From assembly GCA_000471925.1 (NCBI GenBank), contig CP006668.1, forward strand, positions 2,728,001 to 2,792,000: a stretch of 64,000 nucleotides of DNA. Direction: 5' to 3'. Shown here in pieces: positions 1 through 9,900 of this stretch. The notes under the pieces are model-generated. The model saw nothing but the letters and a program-made list of their open reading frames with translations. It did no database searches and was not told the DNA's origin. The translations under genes and the position numbers were made by a program. The first letter of the stretch is position 1. The number at the start of each line of letters is the position of its first letter. Source of the DNA: Ralstonia pickettii DTP0602 (GTDB lineage Bacteria > Pseudomonadota > Gammaproteobacteria > Burkholderiales > Burkholderiaceae).

Positions 1-1
1 C

Positions 2-163
2 TTGCGGCTGCGCCAGCTCGTGTGGCGTACACGGCCACGCGCATGCCAAAGCCTGGACCTCCGGCGTGCCGACCTCGGACGAGGGTTCGTTCTGGGGCGC
101 GCTCGGCTGTTCCTGCTGGGCATTCTGAGCCTCAACCTGATGCGGAGACCCGGCCATGACTGA
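2..163 (+). other. Possible 3' end of an upstream gene, frame undecided
   Basis: The first 160 bases probably hold the tail of a gene whose start lies outside the window. Two plus-strand frames stay open from the edge. One stops at 161-163, overlapping the DoxX gene by 8 bases, and ends in a hydrophobic stretch followed by MRRPGHD. The other stops at 126-128 and is rich in Cys, Trp and Gly. Neither peptide is recognisable and both could be shadows. The tight overlap pattern of the following genes slightly favours the first. Confidence 0.25.
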
Positions 164-620
164 ACCGACTACCTCGCTGACGCCGGCCTCCGCTGGTGGC
201 GCCACCCATCCGCTGCCCGGCTGGTTGCGCTGGCTCGCGTTGCTGCTGCTCTGTGCGGCCTACCTGCAGGGCGGGCTGGTCAAGCTGGCCGACTTCCCCG
301 GCGCGATCGCCGAGATGCAGCACTTCGGCCTGTCGCCGGCGGTGCCGATGGCGATTGCGACCATCGTGCTGGAGCTGGGCGCCTGCGCCATGATCCTGCT
401 CGGCTGGCGCCGCTGGCTCGGCGCGCTGGCGCTGGCAGCCTTCACGCTGGCGGCCACCTTCGTCGCCAACCGCTTCTGGCAGGCGCCGCCCGATGCCCGC
501 TTCATGATGGCCAATGCCTTCTTCGAGCATCTTGGCCTGGTCGGCGGCTTCCTGCTGGTGGCGTGGCATGACCTGCGCGAACGCACCGAGCGCAAGGGAC
601 TCACCGAAAAGGACAGGTGA
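156..620 (+). CDS. DoxX family membrane protein
   Basis: A 154-residue protein with four hydrophobic segments (about residues 25-45, 66-84, 87-105 and 122-140), the size and topology of the DoxX/DoxD family. The first helix carries the family-like AYLQGGLVKLADFPG stretch. DoxX relatives are inner-membrane proteins often placed beside redox or sulfur enzymes, and their biochemical role is mostly unknown. Its stop overlaps the GTG of the following exporter (GTGA), so the two are probably translated together. The family assignment is fairly secure; no specific function can be given. Confidence 0.8.
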   Translation: MTEPTTSLTPASAGGATHPLPGWLRWLALLLLCAAYLQGGLVKLADFPGAIAEMQHFGLSPAVPMAIATIVLELGACAMILLGWRRWLGALALAAFTLAATFVANRFWQAPPDARFMMANAFFEHLGLVGGFLLVAWHDLRERTERKGLTEKDR

Positions 621-2254
621 CCGGCATGGCAGAGCAAGCAATCCGCCCTTCGCCCGCGCCCGCCGGCGGCGGCACCTTCGCGCCGCTGGCGCAGGCCACC
701 TTCGCGGTGCTGTGGGCCGCGACGATCCTCGGCAATATCGGCAGCTTCATGCGCGACGTGGCCAGCGCCTGGCTGGCCACCGACCTTTCCACTTCACCGG
801 CCGCGGTCGCCACGATCCAGGCCGCCGCGACACTGCCGGTCTTCCTGCTCGCAATTCCCGCCGGCGTGCTGTCCGACATCCTGGACCGCCGCCGCTTCCT
901 GATCGCGGTGCAGGTCGGGCTGGCCATGGTCAGCGGCACGCTGATGGTGCTGGCCTGGCGCCAGGCGCTGACCATCGAGATCCTGATCGGCATGGCCTTT
1001 CTCGGCGGCATCGGCGCGGCGATGATGGGCCCGACCTGGCAATCGATCGTGCCGGAGCTGGTGTCGCAACAGGAACTCAAGCGCGCCGTCGCGCTCAATG
1101 CGCTCGGCGTCAACATCGCCCGTGCGATCGGTCCCGCCGCCGGCGGCCTGCTGCTGGCGGCGTTTGGCGCGGCCACCACGTATGGCGTGGACCTCGTCAG
1201 CTATGTCTTCGTGATCGCCGCGCTGCTGTGGTGGAAGCGCCCGGCGCGTGAGGCCGACCCGCTGCGCGAACACTTCTTCGGCGCGTTCCGCGCCGGGATG
1301 CGCTTTACCCGCGCGCACAGCAAGCTGCATATCGTGCTGGCGCGCGCCGCCGTGCACTTTGCCTTCGGCAGCAGCATCTGGGCGCTGTTGCCGCTGGTGG
1401 CAAAGCAGCTGCTGCACGGCGGCGCCAGCCTGTATGGCGTGCTGCTGGGCGCGGTCGGCCTCGGCGCGATCCTCGGCGCGCTGGTGATGCCGCGCCTGCA
1501 GCGCAAGCTCGATGCCGACGGGCTGGTGCTGCTGTCGGCCATCGTCACCGCGGTGGTGATGGCGGTGCTTTGCATCGCGCCGCCGGTGTGGGTCGCGCTA
1601 CCGCTGCTGCTGTTCCTCGGCGCGGCCTGGATCACCGCGCTGACCACGCTCGGCGGCGTGGCGCAGGCGATCCTGCCCAACTGGGTGCGCGGGCGCGCGC
1701 TCGCGGTCTACCAGATGGTGTTCAACGGCGCCATGGCGGCAGGCAGCCTGGTGTGGGGCTTCGTTGCCCAGGCGCTGGGCATTTCCGGCGGCCTGCTGGT
1801 GGCCGCGGGCGGCCTGGTGGTTGCGGCGCTGCTGCTGCATCGCCTGCGGCTGCCGCGCGGCGAAGAAGACCTGGGGCCCGCGCAGCACTGGCCCGAGCCG
1901 CAAGGCGCCGACGAGATCGCCCACGATCGTGGCCCGGTAATGATCCTGATCGAGTACTGCGTGCGCGCGGACGATCGCGACGCCTTCCTGCGCGCGGTGC
2001 ACCAGCTCTCGGAAGAACGCCTGCGCGACGGCGCCTTCAACTGGGGCGTGATGGAAGACCCGGCCGATCCGGAGCTGCTGACCGAGTGGTTCCTGGTCGA
2101 ATCGTGGGCCGAACACCTGCGCCAGCACCGGCGCGTCCCCCATGCCGATGCTGACCTGCAGCGCGAGGTCACGCGCTTCCATACCGGCGCTACACCACCG
2201 CGCGTGCGCCACCTGCTCGGCGTCGGCCTGCCCGCGGCGCCGTCCCGCCACTGA
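617..2254 (+). CDS. MFS exporter of the enterobactin-exporter-like (MFS_3) family
   Basis: A 545-residue protein. About residues 30-410 form a 12-helix major facilitator with a motif-A-like loop, GVLSDILDRRRF, after the second helix. The last ~105 residues form a soluble domain starting near MILIEYCVRADDRDAF, resembling the antibiotic-biosynthesis-monooxygenase-like tail of MFS_3 (transmembrane secretion effector) proteins. These are inner-membrane proton-driven exporters of siderophores or drugs; the substrate here is unknown. The chosen start is the GTG overlapping the DoxX stop; an internal ATG at 626 is an alternative. It lies in a run with DoxX, XapX and a porin. Confidence 0.85.
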   Translation: MTGMAEQAIRPSPAPAGGGTFAPLAQATFAVLWAATILGNIGSFMRDVASAWLATDLSTSPAAVATIQAAATLPVFLLAIPAGVLSDILDRRRFLIAVQVGLAMVSGTLMVLAWRQALTIEILIGMAFLGGIGAAMMGPTWQSIVPELVSQQELKRAVALNALGVNIARAIGPAAGGLLLAAFGAATTYGVDLVSYVFVIAALLWWKRPAREADPLREHFFGAFRAGMRFTRAHSKLHIVLARAAVHFAFGSSIWALLPLVAKQLLHGGASLYGVLLGAVGLGAILGALVMPRLQRKLDADGLVLLSAIVTAVVMAVLCIAPPVWVALPLLLFLGAAWITALTTLGGVAQAILPNWVRGRALAVYQMVFNGAMAAGSLVWGFVAQALGISGGLLVAAGGLVVAALLLHRLRLPRGEEDLGPAQHWPEPQGADEIAHDRGPVMILIEYCVRADDRDAFLRAVHQLSEERLRDGAFNWGVMEDPADPELLTEWFLVESWAEHLRQHRRVPHADADLQREVTRFHTGATPPRVRHLLGVGLPAAPSRH

Positions 2255-2275
2255 CATTTTCCAGGAGCCCTTCCG

Positions 2276-2557
2276 ATGAAGCTCTACCTCGTTTCCCTGG
2301 CCGCCGGCATCCTGGTCGGCATCATCTACGCCGTGATGCAGGTCCGCTCGCCGGCGCCGCCGGTGGTGGCGCTGATCGGCCTGCTCGGCATGCTGATCGG
2401 CGAACAGGTGGTGCCGCCGATCAAGCGCATGCTGGCGGGCGAACCGGTCACCGCCGCGTGGTTCCATGCCGAGTGCATGCCGAAGATCACCGGTACGCCC
2501 GGCCCCACGCTGAGCGCTGCCAGCAAGAGGCCCGCCGCGGACGATGCCGCGCACTGA
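2276..2557 (+). CDS. XapX domain (DUF1427) small membrane protein
   Basis: A 93-residue protein with two hydrophobic helices (about 4-20 and 28-48) and a short soluble tail. The pattern AAGILVGIIYAVMQVRSPAP followed by ALIGLLGMLIGEQ is typical of XapX/DUF1427 proteins, a family of unknown function found beside xanthosine permease or oxidoreductase genes. An AGGAG ribosome-binding site lies just upstream. The last 14 bases overlap the porin start, so the gene sits inside the exporter-porin run. Confidence 0.85.
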   Translation: MKLYLVSLAAGILVGIIYAVMQVRSPAPPVVALIGLLGMLIGEQVVPPIKRMLAGEPVTAAWFHAECMPKITGTPGPTLSAASKRPAADDAAH

Positions 2558-3650
2558 CGCGGCTTCGCTCGCGCTGCTCGGCGCCGGCCTGGCGCTGCTG
2601 TGCGCGCCGGCACTCGCGGCGAGCAGCGTGACGGTCTATGGCCGCCTGAACACCGCCATCGAATACAGCCGCGCCAGCACCGCCACCGACGGCACCGACC
2701 TCGGCAGCGTCGTGCGCCAGACCAACAATCGCTCGGTATTCGGCCTGCGCGGCGAAGAGGAGCTGGGCGGATCACTGAAGGCCGTCTGGCAGATCGAAAG
2801 CAACCTGTCGCTCGATACCGGCGAGGGCCAGATCGCCAGCCGCAACTCGCGCATCGGGCTGCAGGGCAGCTACGGCCTGCTGTTCATGGGGCACTGGCAC
2901 ACGCCTTACACCGAAGCGACGATGGGGTACGACCCGTACTACCCCACCACGGCCGGCTACATGGCGCTGATCGGCAATGGCTCGGCGTCGAGCACGGACA
3001 ACGTCGAGAACACCAGCTCGTTCGACCGGCGGCAGAAGAACATCCTGCAATACCGCACGCCCCAATGGCGCGGCGTGAGCCTGTGGCTGGGCTGGGGGTT
3101 GCCCGAGGAGAAGGCCTCCGTCCCGCGCAATCCAGCGCTGTACTCGGTCGCCGCGGTCTATGAGCGCGGGCCGCTCAACGCAACGCTGGCCTGGGAGCGC
3201 CACCAGCACTACCAGGCCGCCGGCCGCAACGACGATGCGCTCAAGGCCGGCATGGCGTGGCAGGTGCTTGCCGGCACGCGCATCGCCGCGGTGTATGAGC
3301 ACCTGCACTACCGCACCGATAGCGGCGACCTGCAGCGCAACGCGTACTACGTCTCGCTGGTGCAGCAGGCGGGAACCGGCAGCGTACGCATCGGGCTGGC
3401 CTATGCGGCCAACGGCACGGGCTCGTCGACCGACACCATCGGCTTCTTCCGCAGCGGCGCGCAGACGGGTGCCACGCAGTTCACGGTCGGCTACGACTAC
3501 CCGCTGTCCCGGCGCACGGCGCTGTACGCCTACTACAGCCGGATCAACAACCAGCGCAACGCGGTCTATGACTTCGCCATCAACGACCTGGGCATTCGCG
3601 CCGGTGCCGACCCACAGACCTTGGCGCTAGGCATGCGGCACAACTTTTGA
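2544..3650 (+). CDS. Gram-negative porin (beta-proteobacterial OmpC-like type)
   Basis: A 368-residue outer-membrane protein. The N-terminus is a signal peptide ending near ALAA, followed by SSVTVYGRLNTAIEYSR, the first strand of Burkholderia/Bordetella-type trimeric porins. It ends in the aromatic C-terminal signature RHNF that directs barrel assembly. The GEEELGGSLKAVWQIESN stretch is characteristic of the family. It should form a general diffusion channel. The start overlaps the XapX gene by 14 bases, suggesting coupled translation and a link to the exporter operon. Confidence 0.92.
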   Translation: MPRTDAASLALLGAGLALLCAPALAASSVTVYGRLNTAIEYSRASTATDGTDLGSVVRQTNNRSVFGLRGEEELGGSLKAVWQIESNLSLDTGEGQIASRNSRIGLQGSYGLLFMGHWHTPYTEATMGYDPYYPTTAGYMALIGNGSASSTDNVENTSSFDRRQKNILQYRTPQWRGVSLWLGWGLPEEKASVPRNPALYSVAAVYERGPLNATLAWERHQHYQAAGRNDDALKAGMAWQVLAGTRIAAVYEHLHYRTDSGDLQRNAYYVSLVQQAGTGSVRIGLAYAANGTGSSTDTIGFFRSGAQTGATQFTVGYDYPLSRRTALYAYYSRINNQRNAVYDFAINDLGIRAGADPQTLALGMRHNF

Positions 3651-3697
3651 TGCTTGCGTGACCTCCGCCATCGCGCACGGATACTCAAGGAATTCGC

Positions 3698-4081
3698 GTG
3701 ACTGCCACCCTCGTGATTGCCATCGTCGACGACGACGCTGCCGTGCGACACGCCATGGGCCGGCTGGTGCGCTCCTTCGACCTGGCGGTGGAACTCTACG
3801 CGGGCGGACAGGAACTGCTGCAATCCCCCTCGATCGGCGGCATTGCATGCGTGATCACGGACGTGCAGATGCCTGGCATGAACGGCTTTGTGCTGTGCGA
3901 GGCGCTGCGCGCGCGGGGCTTGCAGATGCCGGTCATCTTCATGACGGCATTTGAGAAGGAACGCTATGAGCAGCGCGCCCGCGCGGCAGGAGCGGCCTGC
4001 TTTATCAGCAAGCCGTTCGAGGACACGGAGATCATCCGGTGTCTCGAACAGGTGCTGGGTGCGCCGCGGCACGAACTGTAG
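3698..4081 (+). CDS. Single-domain response regulator (FixJ-type receiver)
   Basis: A 127-residue protein consisting of a receiver domain only. Acidic residues IVDDDAA near residue 10 bind Mg2+, the phospho-acceptor Asp lies in CVITDVQMPGMNGF, the Thr switch is in FMTAF and the conserved Lys is in ISKPFED. There is no DNA-binding domain, although the sequence resembles the N-terminal half of FixJ/StyR regulators. The start is a GTG preceded by AAGGAA. No sensor kinase lies nearby, so the partner is unknown; it may act on a kinase elsewhere or on the adjacent AraC/ALDH unit. Confidence 0.88.
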   Translation: MTATLVIAIVDDDAAVRHAMGRLVRSFDLAVELYAGGQELLQSPSIGGIACVITDVQMPGMNGFVLCEALRARGLQMPVIFMTAFEKERYEQRARAAGAACFISKPFEDTEIIRCLEQVLGAPRHEL

Positions 4082-4324
4082 ATAGACCGTCCGGATCACC
4101 CCACTACCAGCGCGGCAGCAGCCATTGCCGCGACCAACACGTCGCGGCGAAAGCACTCCGCTGGGCGGCAAACGCACCCGGCAATCCATTCCTGATCGGG
4201 AAATTCCCGCTTTACCTCCGAAGCGCTTGCCCTCAGCATAGGCAAGACAGGTGGGCAGGCCAGCCAAGTACCAGCCAGCACCTGTCGCAAAGCGCACAAA
4301 GTTGAGGGACAGGAGACTACCCGG
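4082..4324. other. Gap between response regulator and AraC gene
   Basis: No coding signal on either strand. The gap ends with a GGAGAC ribosome-binding site for the AraC-family gene. No clear terminator or operator was seen. Confidence 0.5.
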
Positions 4325-5296
4325 ATGGACACTTCACGAGCAACGCCCCCGCAAGGCGGCATGGCCACGGCCATGCCGTTTTCCCGCTGGAGCGCCTTGT
4401 TGAGGGACCGTTTCGGGCTGGAATGTGACCTTCCCGCCGGAAATCCCTTTGTCTCGGCAGTCGGCATCCAGAGCATGGATGACATGGATGTGGCGGATGT
4501 GCGGATGAGCCCCCAGGTGCTCACGCCTGTGCGATCCACACCCGCAAATGCCCCGGCGCTTTACGTCAAGCTGGTGGAAAGCGGCGGCATGACGCTGGAG
4601 CGCAGGGGGTTCCGCCAGCGCTTCGAAACGGGAAGCATCGCCGTGGTGGATCCCGCCAACCCGTTCACGGAGACGATCGACGACCAGACCCACCTGATCG
4701 TGGTCTCATGCCCGCGCAGCACCTTGCGGCAGCGCGGCATTCGCTGCCAGCTCGACGGCTGGCTCGCGCCGGATCCCCTTTTGCCGGATACCCAGGTGAT
4801 ACAAGGCATGATCCGGATGGCGGGCACGCACGGTCATGCGGTCCGGGAACGGACCCGGGCCAGCCTTGCGAACCATCTGCTGGGCCTGATGGATATCGTC
4901 ATCGGAGAAGATCACCGTTGTGCCAGGACCCGGGCGGCCGACGCCATCCGCCTGCGCGTCGACCAATTTCTTGAGCAGCACCTGGGCGACGCGGGACTGA
5001 GTGCGAACGACATCGCAAACGGGATGAAATTGTCCGTGAACTACCTCAACCGGGTCTTCAAAGCCGACAACACCTCGCTGATGCGATACCTCTGGTCGCA
5101 ACGTCTTGAACGTGCCCATCAGATGCTGGCCTCCCCGCAGTTCGCGCACCTGAGTATCGGCGAACTCGCGTGGCGCTGTGGCTTCTCGACGGCCGCGCAC
5201 TTCAGCCGCCTGTTCCAGCAGCGTTATGGCATGACGCCGTCGGCGCAGCGCCGCCTGGCCCGCGCGGACAACCGGATTCCGTGCACCAGCCGCTAG
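4325..5296 (+). CDS. AraC family transcriptional regulator
   Basis: A 323-residue regulator. Residues about 30-205 resemble the AraC_binding_2 sensor of FeaR/XylS-like activators, and residues about 215-315 form the two-HTH DNA-binding domain. The first HTH is visible in LSANDIANGMKLSVNYLNRVF and the second in IGELAWRCGFSTAAHFSRLF, with the family tail FQQRYGMTPSAQRR. FeaR/XylS relatives activate aromatic or amine catabolic genes. The aldehyde dehydrogenase directly downstream is the likely target: a direct repeat lies between the two genes (see 5309-5341). Confidence 0.9.
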   Translation: MDTSRATPPQGGMATAMPFSRWSALLRDRFGLECDLPAGNPFVSAVGIQSMDDMDVADVRMSPQVLTPVRSTPANAPALYVKLVESGGMTLERRGFRQRFETGSIAVVDPANPFTETIDDQTHLIVVSCPRSTLRQRGIRCQLDGWLAPDPLLPDTQVIQGMIRMAGTHGHAVRERTRASLANHLLGLMDIVIGEDHRCARTRAADAIRLRVDQFLEQHLGDAGLSANDIANGMKLSVNYLNRVFKADNTSLMRYLWSQRLERAHQMLASPQFAHLSIGELAWRCGFSTAAHFSRLFQQRYGMTPSAQRRLARADNRIPCTSR

Positions 5297-5308
5297 TCGC
5301 GGCGGCCT

Positions 5309-5341
5309 GCACAACCCAGACAAACGATTCGCACAACCCAG
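5309..5341 (+). promoter_or_regulatory. Direct repeat, candidate AraC-type operator for the ALDH gene
   Basis: GCACAACCCAG occurs twice, at 5309-5319 and 5331-5341, offset 22 bases or about two helical turns. With one mismatch the identity extends to 15 bases. Two same-orientation half-sites on one DNA face are typical of AraC/XylS activators. The pair ends 72 bases before the ALDH start, where an activator next to a -35 region would sit. Confidence 0.55.
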
Positions 5342-5413
5342 TCAATTTTGCGGACGCAGTTTGATCGATGATCGTTGCTGCCGGGATCCACCCGGAACGA
5401 TCAAGGAACTGCG

Positions 5414-6883
5414 ATGACTGACACCTCCCTCCTGCTTGGCAAAGACCTCTGGCATGCCAGGCTCTATACCGGCGAGTGGCAAGCGGGGACGCTGCCTCCC
5501 GCCGAGGTTATCGAGCCCGCGACCGGCGCCCCGCTGGGGCCGCTCGCGCTGGCGGACGCGGAGCTGGTCTGCCGCTCGGCGGCAGACGCCAGCCGCGCCC
5601 AGCCCGCCTGGTACGCCACGCCGTATGAAGCCCGTGCCAAGGTGTTGCGTACGGCAGCCAACCTGGCCGAAGCCCATTTCGAAGAACTGGTCGACTGGCT
5701 GGTGAGGGAAAGCGGATCGACACGGAACAAGGCGGCATTCGAAGCGTCCGTGACGATCAAGTTGCTGCACGAATGCAGCGGCCTGCCTTCGCGCAGCCAG
5801 GGCGAGGTGCTCCCTTCCACGCCCGGCCGGCTCAGCCTTGCGCGCCGCAGGCCGCTTGGCGTGGTCGGCGTCATCTCGCCGTTCAATTTCCCCTTGTATC
5901 TCGCCATGCGAGCGGTGGCTCCGGCCCTGGCCGTGGGCAATGCCGTGGTGCTCAAGCCGGACCCGCGCACCGCCGTCTGCGGCGGCCTGGTGATCGCGCG
6001 CCTGTTCGAACTGGCCGGCCTGCCCAGGGGCGTGCTCCATGTGCTGCCCGGCGGCGCGGATGCCGGCGCGGCGCTGACCACTTCACCGCATGTCGCCATG
6101 ATCCAGTTCACCGGCTCGACCGGTGCCGGGCGCAAGGTCGGCGAGGCCGCCGCGCGCAACCTCAAGAAGGTCTCGCTCGAACTGGGCGGCAAGAACTCGC
6201 TGATCGTGCTGGACGACGCGGACCTCGACATCGCAGTGGCCAATGCCGCCTGGGGTGCCTACCTGCACCAGGGCCAGATCTGCATGGCGACCGGACGGAT
6301 CCTGGTGCAGCGCCCCATCTACGCCCGCTTCCTGGACCGGCTGGTGACGAAGGCAAAGACGCTGGTGGCCGGCGACCCCGCACGTTCCGATGCGGCACTG
6401 GGGCCGCTGATCAACGCACAACAACGGGATCATGCCTACCGGATCGTCCAGGCGGCGCAACAGGCCGGCGCCACGCTGGAAGCCGGTGGCAGCTATGAAG
6501 GCTTGTTCTTCCAGCCCACCGTGCTGAGCGGCGTACAACCTGACAATCCCGCGTTCCGCGAGGAGATCTTCGGGCCGGTGGCGGTCGTGGTCCCCTTCGA
6601 CAGCGACGACGATGCGATCCGCATGGCCAACGACACCGAGTACGGCCTTTCAGCCGCCATCATCTCGCGCGACGTCGGCCGTGCCATCAGGCTCGGCGAG
6701 CAACTGCGCACGGGCCTGCTGCACATCAACGACCAGACCGTCAACGACGAGGTCGTGAACCCGTTCGGCGGGGTTGGCGCTTCCGGCAACGGCAGCAGCA
6801 TCGGCGGGCCCGCCAATTGGGAAGAATTCACCCAATGGCAGTGGATGACCGTCAAGGGCGAAGCCCCGTTCTACCCGCTCTGA
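5414..6883 (+). CDS. NAD-dependent aldehyde dehydrogenase, benzaldehyde dehydrogenase type
   Basis: A 489-residue aldehyde dehydrogenase, matching the usual ~485 of XylC-type benzaldehyde dehydrogenases. The cofactor segment includes ISPFNFPLYLAMRAVAP and FTGSTGAGRKVGEAA. The catalytic Glu lies in LELGGKNSLIV and the nucleophilic Cys in HQGQICMATGR, a form typical of the benzaldehyde/vanillin branch. It should oxidise an aromatic aldehyde to the acid in the cytoplasm. The start at 5414 is chosen because AAGGAA precedes it; a TTG 39 bases upstream would add an unsupported leader. It is probably activated by the AraC protein upstream. Confidence 0.9.
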   Translation: MTDTSLLLGKDLWHARLYTGEWQAGTLPPAEVIEPATGAPLGPLALADAELVCRSAADASRAQPAWYATPYEARAKVLRTAANLAEAHFEELVDWLVRESGSTRNKAAFEASVTIKLLHECSGLPSRSQGEVLPSTPGRLSLARRRPLGVVGVISPFNFPLYLAMRAVAPALAVGNAVVLKPDPRTAVCGGLVIARLFELAGLPRGVLHVLPGGADAGAALTTSPHVAMIQFTGSTGAGRKVGEAAARNLKKVSLELGGKNSLIVLDDADLDIAVANAAWGAYLHQGQICMATGRILVQRPIYARFLDRLVTKAKTLVAGDPARSDAALGPLINAQQRDHAYRIVQAAQQAGATLEAGGSYEGLFFQPTVLSGVQPDNPAFREEIFGPVAVVVPFDSDDDAIRMANDTEYGLSAAIISRDVGRAIRLGEQLRTGLLHINDQTVNDEVVNPFGGVGASGNGSSIGGPANWEEFTQWQWMTVKGEAPFYPL

Positions 6884-6915
6884 CCGGCAGAAGCGCGCCC
6901 GCAGGTATCGGCGGC

Positions 6916-9900
6916 TCAAGGCATGCCGCCAGCCTCCTGAGCCAAGGCATCCAGCAATGCCTTGGCCTGCTGCCAGTCTGCCGAGTCGAAACCTTCCGTG
7001 AAGGCCTCTTGAAGGCCCGTCAGTATCTGCCGTGCCGCTTCCGTCTTGCCCTGCTGTTGCCATAGCCTGGCCAGGCTCAGCGCCGCGCGCAGCTCGAGGG
7101 ACTTCGCGCCTTGCCGGCGGGCGATCTCGATGGCCTGGTGAAAGCATGCTTGCGCCGCTTCCTGTTCCGTGCCCGCGGTCGCGCATTGCAGCAGGAGCTC
7201 GCCTTTGAGCCGATGCAGCTCCGCTTCATAGTAGCGCTCGCCTGTGTTGGCGACAGCGGCCAGGGCGTCGGCAAGCACATCCAGTCCCGCCCGCGCCTGT
7301 CCCGCGGACGCATACGCCGTGGCCAGCAGGCCGAGAAAATGCGGCCGTGCCAATTCGGCGCCCAGGGCCTGGTATGCGGCCAGGCCCTCGCGCATCCGAG
7401 CGATTCCCGCCTCCTCGCGCCCCTGCTCTGCCAGCGCCCAGCCGCTGATGACGGTTGCCCACGCCAGCCAGAACGGGAACCCTTGTTCAGTCGAGAGCGC
7501 GATGGCGGCATCGGCGCATTCTTGCACCAGTTGCACCTCATGCCGGTACTGATGCGCTTCGGCAGAATGGACCAGGGCGAGCGCCAGGTTGAACGGGTGA
7601 GGGAGCTGACGGGCCAACGCCAGCGCCTCCTGGCTCTTGTCGCGGGCCTGGGCCGGATACCCCAGGTGCCACAGCACCTGTGCCAGGAAGCTGAGGCCAC
7701 GGACCCCCGCGTCCTGCCCGTAAAGACCGACGTGGAGGTGCTGCTGTTCGGGCTGATAGTGGGCAAGCCCCTGCTCCAGGTGAGTCCGGGCGGCGCGGAA
7801 TTCGCCCTGAAGGTAAGAGGTGATTCCCAGCGCGACCTCGGCGTGCCCCATCAACACCGGATCCTGTGCGTTCTCAGCCAGGCTGAGCATCGCCTCTCCG
7901 AGTTCATGCGCCGTTTGATGCTGCGCACGAATGGAATAGAACGTGCGCAAGCCAAACTTCACCTGGAACAGCTGCGAGGTCTCGCCTTCCATCTCGCACA
8001 AGCTCAGCGCCCGCTTGTAGTTGGCCTCCACCTCGTTCGAGGAAAAGCTCCTCGCGGCGATCAGCGCCGGCCCAAGCGCGACGCGCAATGCAATTTCCTG
8101 ACGCGTGCGTTCTGGCGTCTGGGGCAAGCGTGCCACCAGTTCCAGCGCCGTACCCAGATGACGGATGGTATCGAGGTGTGCCGAACGCTCAAGCGCCTGC
8201 CGCCCGGCGCAGAGCAGGTATTCAACCGCCTTCGGCGTATTGCCGCTGAGGCTGTAATGGTGGGCCAGTTCGCTGCAGTGGTCTTTCAGCTGATGACGGA
8301 AGAGCGATTCGATGGCCCGCCCCGTGCGTTCATGCAGCGTGCCGCGCTGTTCCGACAGCAGCGAGTTGCCTGCGACTTCCTGGGTGAGCGCATGCTTGAA
8401 CGCGTACTCGACCTCCGGAAAGCCAGGCCGCCCGTAGATGAACTCTCCGGCCTGCAGGCTGGCCAGCAGTGCGTACAGCGGGTCTTGCTCCAGCCCGGTG
8501 ACCTTGCGGATCAGGCTCAGCGGGAACTCCTTGCCGATCACGGCCAGGGTCTGCAGCAGTTCCTTCTCCGCGAGGGGGAGCCGATCCATGCGCGCCGCGA
8601 GCACGCCCTGTACGGTGGTCGGAATATGCAGCGCGGCAGGGGTCTTCTCGATGCGGTAATGGCCAGGTTCGCCGAGCAGCGCATTCTCCTCGGCAAGGGT
8701 CTGGACCACCTCCTCCATGAAGAAGGGATTGCCCTCGGTCTTCTCCAGGATCAGCTGCCTGAGCGGCCCGAGGCCGGGGTCATCGCCGAGCAAGGCGCTG
8801 AGCAAGCTTTGCGCCTCGTCCGGCCCCAGCGGAGCGAGCCGCAATTCGGTGTAATTGCCCTTGCCACCCCAGGCGCAGCGGTACTCGTGCCGGTAGTTCA
8901 CCAGCAAGAGAATGCGCGCATCCGCCGCGCGCTCGACGATGTAGGCGAGGAAAGCCTCGGTCTCGCTGTCCAGCCATTGCAGGTCCTCGAACACCAGCTG
9001 GACGGGCTGGTTCTGGCTCTCGCGCACCAGCAGGCGAGTGATGGCCTCGAAGGCGCACTCGCGCCGGAGCGTGGCGCCCATGTCAGCCACCGCCGAGCCA
9101 GGCTCGCCCAGGCCCAGCAGGTAGAGCAGATAGGGCATCTGGCCTTCCAGGCTGCGCTCCAGCGTCAGCACCTTGCCCGTGAGCTTTTCGCGGCAGCGCC
9201 GGTCATCGTCCTGCGCGGTGATCTGGAAATAGTTCCTCATCAGTTCGATCAGCGGCAAATAGGCAAAGGCCTTGCCGTGCGACACCGAGAAGGTCTCCAG
9301 CACCAGGCAACCGCGCTGCGAGCGCGCCTTGAACTCATGGAACAGCCGCGACTTGCCGACGCCGGCCTCGCCCACCACGGCGACGATCTGCCCGTTGCCG
9401 GCCGTGGACAGTTCCAGCGCCCCGTGCAGCGCCGCCAGTTCGGCCTCGCGGCCCACGAAGCGCGCCAGCCCGCGATGCGCCGCCACTTGCAGGCGCGTGC
9501 GCAGCGCGCCCAGGCCAAGCACCTCGTAGACCTCCAGCGGCTTGGGCACGCCTTTGACCTGGGCCGCGCCCAGGGCCTTGAAGTCGAAATACCCCTCCGC
9601 GAGCTTATGGGTCGAGTCGCTCACCAGGATCGAGGACAGCGCGGCCATCGTCTCCATCCGCGAGGCGATGTGAATGGTGGGCCCCACCGGCTCATAGTCG
9701 GTCCGCAGGTCGTCCTTGCGGATCGAGCGCACCACCACCTCGCCCGTGTGGATGCCCACGCGGATCTGCAGCGAGATGCCTTGCTCCAGCCGGATCCGGT
9801 CGCTGTGCCGGCGCATCGCCTCCTGCATGCGCAGCGCGGCATACAGCGCGCGCTGGGGATGGTCCTCGTGCGCAATGGGAGCGCCGAACAGCGCCAGGAT

